A stretch of 64,000 bases of DNA. Origin: Melampsora larici-populina 98AG31. Lineage: Eukaryota; Basidiomycota; Pucciniomycetes; Pucciniales; Melampsoraceae. Below are positions 55,900-64,000 of the stretch, in pieces (the stretch's first letter is position 1; each line of letters begins with the position of its first letter). The position numbers were made by a program, and so were the translations under genes. The stretch covers positions 666,045-730,044 of the forward strand of contig NW_006768814.1 of the NCBI RefSeq assembly GCF_000204055.1. Direction: 5' to 3'. Below the pieces are notes generated by a model, which saw only the letters and a program-made list of their open reading frames with translations, made no database searches and was not told where the DNA came from.

Positions 55900-57300
55900 T
55901 CAATGGTTCATATTGGTTTGGGAAATCTGAATGGATTGGGTTTGGTTGGTCTCTGTCTGTTACATTGCTATCTATTGTTGATAAACTGTTGAATATGGTG
56001 ACTGATACACATAATATCTTAGATGTGTGTAGGATTTGAGGTCTTTAGTAGAGGTCCTCATGCAATCCAGTCAGATGTTATCTTGGTCTTGTCCTTTGGC
56101 CTGATTGAAGGTGTGTAAGAAAGTCCAAGAAAGTCTAAGAACAGAGGAAAAAGCTTAAAGCTGGTGCTGGGGTGCATCCACCCTATATTTCAACTTTTTG
56201 AGTGCACCTAAAAGGCGCACTTTTTGTGCTACACCCACCACGTGAATGCTGATAAAACCTTGTTAAGCCATAATTTTGGTATTCACTATTCTGAGGGGGC
56301 TTTAGCTTGAGCTCATCTTATCTTATGTATGTCTCAAACATAAACCCCATCCAAAGAAAGAATTTTGATTTAAAATCAAGACCTCCAAGGTCATAATGTA
56401 TATAAAATTACAATCAAATTATGCATCATCAGGTTTTCAAAATAATCAAGTTATCAAAAATGCTAAACAGATAATTTTTTCATTATCTCATCACAAAAAA
56501 ACCTTTCAAAAAAAGGGTGTAGAAGAAAAAAAGAAAAAGGTAAAACAATAAAATATGATAATTATCAAAAGCAAAACAAAACAAACCAATTTCCAAAGAA
56601 CACAACACATTTTGTCATTTCAAAGGATAATAACAGAGACAGAGAAAAAAAGATTCCAGTTTTTGGTAAAAAAACAAATTGGTAACAAAAAGGGAGAACT
56701 CCAATATCTCAAGAAATTCAACCAAAGAAAAAAGGAAAAGGAAAAACCTAATCTAATCAAAATAATCTCAATGATTGAAATTTGTAATTCAAATCTTTTG
56801 TTTCAAACATCTATTGTTCTACTAATAGATCTCAACAAAACCTGCTTTCCAAAACAGCCATCCCATTGATCAAAACACCAACCTAATATATCTTATATAC
56901 CTTCTTCATCTTCATCTTCATCTCTTCCTGCTCTTTCTCCTGATCTATGAATGAAATCAATTTTCCTTCAACTTTTCGTGTGTGTTTTTCTGAAATTTCA
57001 ATTGACTTTCATCTTTCTGTACACTCATTCAACTCTAATTTAATTTGATTGTCAATTCTCATGGATTTATCTTTTAAAATTTCAACTTTTTCAGTTAATA
57101 TTGATAACTTTGTTCAGAGCAAAAGAAAAAATTCAAAATAAAGATCAATAATTGATAATATATATTTTCAAAACTTTATAAGCTTTTGTGAGAAAGAAAA
57201 AAAATACTAACTTGACTATGAACATTTGACTCTACTCAATCTTCTTCCAATTTTAATCGCCACTTCTATATCCTATAATCTCTTCTTATCGGATCGGTCG
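55900..57300. other. AT-rich region with a coiled-coil-like exon
   Basis: On the minus strand, about 57110-56890, a Lys/Glu-rich reading (DKSMRIDNQIKLELNECTER, then SIEISEKHTRKVEGKLISF and EKEQEEMKMKMKK) suggests a coiled-coil exon with one stop. A plus-strand frame at 56555-56869 is Lys-rich low complexity and probably chance. No family identified. Confidence 0.35.
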
Positions 57301-57339
57301 GACTGATCAGTTGTAAATGATTTAGATTTGAATTTGGAT

Positions 57340-58125
57340 GATGTGAAATGTTAGGTAGATTCGGGATTGAACTTAAATGGGTTTAAAGAAATCCAAAATT
57401 AAAACTCCAAAAGACCAAAGATCAATCTTTAAAGGATTATAATGTCTAGAACCAAACAAAAGTTCAGGTGCACAATAAGGCATTGTACCTAATTCGAATT
57501 CTAATCCATCTTTTTCTGTATCTTGATTAATTGATGGACTCCAAGCTGTACCAAAATTGATCCAAATCGGAGTTCCAATTTGATCAAATACTACATTTGA
57601 TGGTGTTATATCACGATGTGATATTCCTACTTGATGTAAGTATGATAAACCTGAACTGAGTTGATGTATGATTTGTTTTGAAAGGAAATAGAAAGCTGGT
57701 AAACTATCAGGTGTGAGTCTTGGTTTTGAGCTTTGTAATAAGTCACTGAGTGTGAGATTATAAAGTGGAAGATATAACGAGAAAGTTTAAGATGCATTAG
57801 ATGTAGCCAGCAGAGGTACTACCTATAAAGTTGTAATTGAAAAGATATTAGCTTTGTCCATCTTTCAATGACCAGCTCAAGGAGTTTGAACTGACGTTAG
57901 GGTGATCAAGTGATGCCAAGAATTTGGCCTCTTTTTTGATATCATGTGGGTAGCGTTTGAGACCAAGATCAATGCGTTTGATAGCAATCCATTTGATTTT
58001 TGATTCTTCTTCACCATCCGTTTGAGAAGCAATTGCCGAGTGTTGATTGAGAATAGAAGTAGCTGATAAAGGTGCCTTGAATAATCCACTCCAATCTGAG
58101 GAGCTTAGACTGACGAGATAATTTC
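57340..58125 (-). pseudogene. Protein kinase pseudogene (CDK-activating-kinase-like)
   Basis: The N-lobe exon (about 58120-57880) has KWIAIKRIDLGLK (ATP lysine) and KKEAKFLASLDHPNV (alpha-C Glu). The second exon (about 57780-57340) has LYNLTLSDLLQSS, HQLSSGLSYLHQVGISHRD (catalytic HRD at 57617-57609), TPSNVVFD, IWINFGTAW where DFG is NFG (57558-57550), GTMPYCAPELLFGSRHYN (APE) and KIDLWSFGVLILDFF, then TAA. The APELLFGS stretch recalls CDK-activating or CMGC kinases. Asp to Asn in DFG is a single G to A change and would abolish magnesium binding. The frame change between exons may be a normal intron. The C-terminus ends early for a kinase. Confidence 0.6.
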
Positions 58126-58139
58126 AAGGGAGGTCAGTA

Positions 58140-59870
58140 TTGCTTTCAAGCTAGTTTTCGATCAATCGAGTGAACTTTACTCTATTGATATCCAACTACT
58201 TGCAGTTGGATTCTACTTCCGATTCTACCTTTGACATTTTTAGTTTCCTTTCATCCTTGAGTTATATCTCTTATCAGATTCTCCATGAGCAGACCTTGGA
58301 TGAACATAGAGTTTGTGATTGAAGAAACTTGAAAGTTGTGATGCAACATAACCAATCGTTGACCTACTTATCCATTGAAAATGAGCTGCATAGTTGACCA
58401 TGTAATCTTTGAAATCGGATTGATTATCAATCGATTTGATTTGGAATGATAAAGATTGAACCTGATGGGCTGGTTCTTGATCTGATGTAGTTGGTAAACT
58501 TGAGATGAATAATGCTTCACTTGAGATTATAGATTCGTTTTGAGTTACATAATTGGTCAAATAATATTGGATTCCTAAATCGATTTCATCTGAACGTTCT
58601 TTAAGTGTCTAACAAAAAAAACAGAAAATCATTCAAAACACATTTAGACTTTTTCTTCTTCAAAGGTTTCAAATCACTTACTCTTAAGATCCTTTCCTGA
58701 TCATCTAATTTTGTCGATGATGAAAACAGACTGTTGAGTCAAGTAGAGTAGAGTATCAATTCAAGTCATATTGCCTCGCTCCATCTTGGTAAGCCAATCT
58801 GTTACAATTCGTAACACATTGTTTCATCAGCCATCATATTTTTCATGTGCAATTGAGCCTACAAGCACGACTCTATGATACCTAATTGCATAGATACAAA
58901 AGTAACGCGGGAAAAGAGCGATGCAAGGTTTGTCAAAGAGAGGTAAAGAAGACGAACCTCGCTCGCAAGCTTCCAAGGTGGCGTGCCTTAGATTGATTCA
59001 ACAGGTCTTGAGGATTAGATGGAAGACCTTCAATACTCTCTGTAACCTGTTTACAACTATGAATTGCTGGAGTATCAAGAGTTTGATCAGGAGCATTGAC
59101 CCAGGACAAATCAAGTTGATTTGTACAAACACCTTTCACCACTTCACTTACAACTTCTTCGATCATTTTAATCCTAAGCTTTGATAAATTCAAAAGTTGA
59201 CCAATCAAGGCTCTAACTGATGTGGTGACGGCTGATGGTAAAGCTTTGAATGAGATTTGACTTGGTTCAAATGTTTCAGATAGTCGAAGTTTCGTTATAT
59301 CATCGGCTTTTTGACTTGTCCATGATAACAATGTTCAACATCGTACAATTGGGGGTAGATCTGATTGAATATGTCAATGAAGGCAGTCGGATGGAACGTG
59401 TGGATGAGGTAATTGGTATCTATGATGAAAGAAAGATCATTCATCAAATTGGAAATGGTGAGAACACCCATATGTCAGTCAGCTTGTTTATCCTTGTGGG
59501 TTCACAACATGAGGAAGTAATAAACATTGAATGGTTCTTGAATGTTTTGACTCACTTGAGCCATAACTAACGGCATTTATCCATCTACCATTTGATCGTT
59601 CTTGCCATTGATATTAGGATGCATTTTAGAAATTTTGGGTGTTGTTGTTTGGGTAAGAGGTGAATCTGGTGTATATTGACTATTACTGATTCTATCAGGT
59701 GATACATGGGATTGTTGACTCCGATTAGAGCGTGGTCAATTTTTAGGTTGATCATTTGTGTTTCCTTCTCCTTTTTGATCTCTCTGATTTGAATTCTGAG
59801 AATGCCGAGTATCAGATGACTTGTGTGAATCAATTGATGGATAGATTGCCGGGATCACGTGGAAGTGCTA
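58140..59870 (-). pseudogene. Multi-exon gene relic, unidentified
   Basis: Minus-strand exons in order: a Ser/Gln/Asn-rich stretch (DTRHSQNSNQRDQKGEGNTN, SQQSHVSPDRISNSQYTP; 59860-59590, with a stop), an open frame 59331-58933 (LSWTSQKADDITKLRLSETF, RALIGQLLNLSKLRIKMIEE), and a short exon near 58740-58680 (SLFSSSTKLDDQERIL) ending at GTAAGT. The last is 58600-58243 (LKERSDEIDLGIQYYL, SIDNQSDFKDYMVNYAAH). The layout resembles one gene with introns. It could be the 5' part of the kinase relic to its left, or separate. No family recognised. Confidence 0.35.
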
Positions 59871-59894
59871 AATATGAAATTGGAAAATGATTGT

Positions 59895-60000
59895 CGCAAA
59901 GTTGTAACTTCGGCTGGACAAAACTCGGGGTTGTTAGGGGAAAAAGTGGAGGTTTTGGGAGGTTTTGTCTGAATTCCATGTTTGCCTTTAACATTAATGA
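59895..60000. repeat. Dispersed repeat R1, copy C (end fragment)
   Basis: GTAACTTCGGCTGG, AGTGGAGGTTTTGG and GAATTCCATGTTTGCCTTTA match the last block of R1 copies A and B. It reads through both the 816-bp insertion point and the Helitron junction of copy B without interruption. Confidence 0.6.
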
Positions 60001-60540
60001 TGATACAAACTCCCCCAGAGAAAGAAGAGCTTGAAAGTTTAATTGACAATTGGCCCGAACTTAAGCCACTTCTCATCTGTTGAGAACAACTTTTGGTAGT
60101 TTTGTCGATAGACATTTGATTCTTGAAGAAAAGAGACTTACATAGTTTACTTGCAGCCATATATAAGCATGTGGCAACCTTCAATAAACCTGAGGAGTTT
60201 AGTCCATTCTAAAACCCCCACAGAAAACTTTTTAGTCGATCTATGTCACCTTTCCAGAGGTTTGGTGATGTATAGCCCGCTTTGGCTGCGAGCTGTGATT
60301 ATGTTTGGCTGAGACAGGGGCGGGTATATACTGCAGAAAGTTGGCGGGTAAAGCCACCAAAAAAGCGGCCACTGGGTACTATCCAACCAGGCGCCACATA
60401 GCGCTGTACTTTTGCATATGCTTCACTTTGCAAATTAACGCTCTTGGTGAGCTCCCAAAATTCTTTATATACTACACCAAGTTGTCTTATTTTCCTTCAA
60501 AACATCTTTACATTGTATTCAAATTCCTTCCCCGCTTGTT
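60001..60540. other. Non-coding stretch, no gene seen
   Basis: No recognisable protein. TATATACTGC at 60327 could be a TATA box for the small ORF at 60541, but this is only a sequence resemblance. Confidence 0.3.
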
Positions 60541-60810
60541 ATGCCTCCAATCCCCAATGTGACCAATCCCACCCCAGCTGATATTCAATGGTTCAATACA
60601 CTTTCACCACATCAACAGTCAGAAATTATCCCAATATCAATTGCAAACCAAACTGATCCTAGTGTCCTTGCTACAAAGAGCAATCCTATCACTGTTGTGG
60701 ATTCATCCATTGCCAAGACACATACACTGGTCAACACACAAGAAAATGACAAAGAGGGACTCAGTATCCTAATTGGCATTGAGTCAAGAATGGAAAGCTC
60801 TACGGCTTAG
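60541..60810 (+). other. Small ORF, unidentified
   Basis: ATG at 60541 opens 89 residues: MPPIPNVTNPTPADIQWFNT, LSPHQQSEIIPISIANQTDP and KEGLSILIGIESRMESSTA, then TAG. Pro- and Ser-rich at the start, as in the N-termini of retrotransposon Gag or transposase proteins. Nothing downstream confirms either. Confidence 0.3.
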
Positions 60811-62093
60811 ATGTTTTGACCTCCTTGTCACCTGTCTTTGTGCCTGCCTTTATGCAGGTTATGCACCTTGCCTTGCTTATCAAACCTGCACTGGCCTCAG
60901 TTATTGTATCAGCTTCTAAAACACCCAATATTAAACTAACCATTGAAGAATAGAGTCAACTTGTTGCAATAGAAATGGGCACAGGCTATGCCACCTACCC
61001 TTTGAATTATATGACAACTGTGCTGGGTGATGTGCCAATTCTAATTGACCAATTCCTAGTCCTAATTACTTTGGTCCTCAGGTCAATTTCCCTCTCTTCC
61101 TCTCTTTGGCGTTTACTCAGTTTGGGTCAGTTTGGGCTGGGATTGGTATCTGGAGACCCCAAGAGTGGTTTGTCAAATTCAATTGAGTCCTTGAACATCA
61201 TGAGTTCATCACAATATGCATACATAGTTTGATTTCATCCTTGGGTTATTTTTAATCCAATACTTTATGCATGATAGAATGTCTTCAAATTCCACCAGAC
61301 ATCACAGAAACTTACCAGCACATGGACCCACACTCGAGTCAGAACTTGTGCATGAAGGTAGGACATTGTTAGATTGAGTCAGCCTTGAATCCTCAATGCT
61401 ATAGCAGATGAGGTGTGATACCATCCTCTCATATTCATGAGAGACCCTCTAAAAACCCCTATCAGAATCAAGCTCTATAATTTATGGTCCATTAGTTTGA
61501 CTGATCTTACTTGATTTATCTTTGATTGTTGCCTGATGACCCACATCAACACGTTCCACTTCCCAATGTGTACTACAATCAATCAAATCTTGACATTCAA
61601 AACATACCTGGCTACTCCATTTATAAACACCTGTGAAAAATATGCAAGATGCTTTATGTAGAGTGTTTTATCATTTTGAAACTGACATGTTCATCTGGGT
61701 TGCTATCATCATTACCAAATCTTCCAGTTCAGTCAAATATTTCTGTGGAGGTCAAGATATGAAAAGTGAGCAGTCTTCGAGATTTGCATGTTCTGAAAGC
61801 TTTGAAAACTGTGTTGATCAATTGATAATGGAGTGTTTCTAGAATGGCTGAGTCAAGTGGAGCAACTGTTGAACATTCCAAACAGCTTTGCTTCACTCTT
61901 GTGCCACCATCCTTGCAAACCTATCATGCTGTTGTTGACAGGCTTTGTTTAGGTGGTGGGTTGGAGATGATCATAATGTGATTTGGTTGTGGCAACAAAC
62001 AAAGTGTTTGGGTCATATATCCTATTTTGGATCTCCTTTTTAGTTTTTGAAGATTGTCCACTAAGATGATGATGTTGTGCAAGAATTGGGCAT
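60811..62093. other. Decayed DNA, no identifiable gene
   Basis: Only short frames with frequent stops on both strands. None matched a recognisable family. Confidence 0.4.
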
Positions 62094-62179
62094 CATAAAA
62101 GTTAAAGGGAAACCGCGTTCCCAGATAAAACTCACAAAACTCCCAAATCCTACTATCAAATTCCCGGTTTACACGCTTA
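62094..62179. repeat. Dispersed repeat R3, copy 2
   Basis: Matches 7448-7535 (TTAAAGG, AAAACTCCCAAATCC and GGTTTACACGCTT). Its right end is the insertion point of the 816-bp element that follows; sequence matching the continuation of copy 1 (ACGCGTTCCA) appears beyond that element. Confidence 0.5.
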
Positions 62180-62995
62180 CACTACACAAAATATAATATT
62201 TTCTAGGCAGAAAATTAAATTATTGATACACAAAAATATTGTGAGGCCAGGAGAAGGGCAAAAAATAAATAAAAACATGCATCTTGTTCCCTGCGGTGAG
62301 AGCTTCACTCTCCATATTTTTCCATATTTTTACAGTCTGTATTGATAAGTGTACTAACAATAAACCTTCACAATCATCCAATTACAACCTGTAACAAGCA
62401 CTGAAATTTGGCTCATTAGTGTTTAGAGAAACTTTTGATACCTGAAAACACCTATAACTTTGTCAAATCTGCATCAAAACACTCGATTTTAAGTGCATTA
62501 GAAAGCTGAACTCTTCCCCTCGAACTTTCATAAGATTAAGAACTATGTAGCTAGTATGACAATCATTCTATGGATCTGTATGTACAAATGTATAAAAAAG
62601 ATGATATCTTTTTTAGCAGACCAGCATGCTGTGTGGTCCTCTTATGAACTATGTGGAGGACAATTCCAGCTTACCAATGCACCCAAAATCGAGCGTTTTG
62701 GACCGGAATTGAAAAAGTTATGAGTATTTTCAGAAATCAAAAGTGTCTCTAAACACTAATGAGCCAAATTTCAGTGCTTGTTACAGGTTGTAATTGGATG
62801 ATTGTGAAGGTTTATTGTTAGTACACTTATCAATATGGACTGTAAAAATACGGAAAAATATGGAGAGTGAAGCTCTCACCGCAGGGAACAAGATGCATAT
62901 TTTTATTTATTTGTTGCCCTTCTCCTGGCCTCTCAATATTTTTGTGTATCAATAATTTAATTTTCTGCCCAGAAAACATTATATTTCTTGTAGTG
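62180..62995. mobile_element. 816-bp hairpin element with CACTA ends, copy 4
   Basis: Starts CACTACACAAAATATAATA and ends ATATTTCTTGTAGTG, flanked by TTA (62177-62179, 62996-62998). Arms about 328 bp. The GTACTAACAATAAAC landmark starts at 62351, 171 bp from the left end. Close relative of copy 2, but with its centre inverted. Non-autonomous. Confidence 0.9.
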
Positions 62996-63117
62996 TTAAT
63001 ACAATTAATCCACTGTTCACGCGTTCCACTCCGATTTTCTGTCCCCTTCAATATTCACCTTCACCATTCACTCACCTACCAACACTCGATTCTTCAATCC
63101 ACCCGATTCACCCCAAT

Positions 63118-63399
63118 CCCATCAGGACCCCACCCAATTCAATATAACCCTCACGGATCATCCACGAACGCTTTCACCTGCTGGATTTTTAGCCGCTGTC
63201 GTCCATCTGATTTCTGATGACATGTGACACTGAGACCTTCATTTGTTTCCTCTGTCATCCCATCAGGACCCCACCCGATTCAATATAACTTACATGGACC
63301 ATCCACCAACGCTTTCACCTACTGGACTTTTAGCCGCCATCATCCACCTCAATTACGACTACATGTGACACTGCGACCTTCATTCGTTTCCTTTGTCAG
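63118..63399. repeat. Two-copy tandem repeat, 141-bp unit
   Basis: The units start at 63118 and 63259 (CCCATCAGGACCCCACCC) and run through CGCTTTCACCT, TTTTAGCCGC and CATGTGACACTG, with about 10 percent differences. The unit is a multiple of three, so a plus-strand frame repeats too (SGPHPIQYN..STNAFT). Coding is not supported otherwise. Confidence 0.75.
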
Positions 63400-64000
63400 C
63401 ATTCTGAGTTTTTTGCCTTTCAAGCAAGCTGGACCAAGAAGATCTTTCAAATCTTTCACCAGTACGTTATCATCCTTGACATTTGATTAAGTCGATCCTC
63501 TGGAACTGATTGCTGGGAACTTCTGTGTTTGGTTAGCAGCCGTTATCTGCCCGCTTCCCCTCTTGGTCAACCCCCAATGGTTGTCATCAGTCGTTACTCG
63601 CAACAACTATCTATACTTTCCATTTGTGGCCGGTACATTCAACGTATCATCTTCAAACCCACTTCATAATTTTCTTTCACTTTCAACACCGCGTATGCCA
63701 ATCCTCACTCCTTTCATCATCGCTCTACATTTCAAAACATCCGCCTAACAAAATGACTTCCTTACACATGACCAACTTCTCTCAACTCTCGCCTGTTGAT
63801 CTTCAAATTACTCCTTGCAATTGAAATAGGGATCCCGCCATTGGTAATTCCGACAATCACTCACGTCCATTCCATCTACTTTGCTCCTTGCGCTAATTGA
63901 TCACATATATAAACTATGACCACTGGCCCAACAAAATTTCATCCATTGCAACATCATCCTTGTGCTTTGACTCCCCAGTTCTCGGTTCCTATCTGATTGT
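63400..64000. other. No identifiable gene at right edge
   Basis: Short plus-strand frames only. TATATAAA at 63906-63913 followed by a C/A-rich stretch resembles a promoter region for a gene beyond the window; not supported further. Confidence 0.3.

Noticed and set aside
57877..58089. 70-codon minus-strand frame at the kinase relic
   Set aside because: A neighbouring frame of the same DNA gives the kinase N-lobe (WIAIKRI, DHPNV), so this one is a shadow.
1..64000. CRISPR arrays, rRNA or tRNA genes
   Set aside because: No regularly spaced repeats and no rRNA or tRNA signatures; introns and element types indicate a eukaryotic nuclear genome.

Overview
The window reads as a transposon-dense, gene-poor stretch of a basidiomycete nuclear genome, most likely a rust fungus (Pucciniales). 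This rests on AT-rich DNA, many short spliceosomal introns of 60-130 bp with GTAAGT-like donors, fungal-type homologues of MSH2, COG4 and an insulinase-family (M16) peptidase, and abundant tyrosine-recombinase (YR) retrotransposons. The organism is an inference. No host gene in the window looks intact.

Layout: 1-13 kb is a graveyard of host-gene fragments that keep their introns: COG4 (minus), M16 peptidase (minus) and MSH2 (plus), mixed with small DNA-transposon derivatives and dispersed repeats. 13.2-14.0 kb is the first of four 816-bp hairpin elements with CACTA ends. 14.0-15.0 kb is a duplicated, decayed coding stretch. 15.2-29.5 kb is one degenerate YR retrotransposon (element 1, plus), split by a second related element inserted in its RNase H region (element 2, minus, about 20.64-26.68 kb) and by two further insertions. 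31.0-36.9 kb holds a third, much better preserved YR retrotransposon (element 3, minus). Its Gag reads open over five exons and its RT-RNase H frame is uninterrupted, but two catalytic aspartates are asparagine. 37.7 kb has a relic of a hAT-type zinc finger. 41.28-45.54 kb is a complete-looking hAT transposon with an apparently intact 886-residue, ten-exon transposase. 46.5-64 kb holds more decayed coding fragments (a kinase and several unidentified exons), three more 816-bp hairpin elements, another TIR element and a tandem repeat.

Four GC-rich hairpins followed by CTAG|T look like Helitron 3' ends. One sits at an A|T junction for which two uninterrupted copies of the surrounding repeat exist in this window.

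The most unusual signal is the 816-bp family. Four copies, belonging to at least three sequence subfamilies, have exactly the same length, the same internal landmark at exactly the same distance from both ends, about 328-bp inverted arms and perfect 3-bp target duplications. They seem to have diverged by substitution without net insertions or deletions, with the two arms of each copy staying matched. Within the YR retrotransposons the pieces form one life cycle: Gag (particle), RT and RNase H (copying), and YR (integration by recombination, without target duplication). No Helitron helicase or CACTA transposase is present, so those elements would depend on proteins encoded elsewhere.
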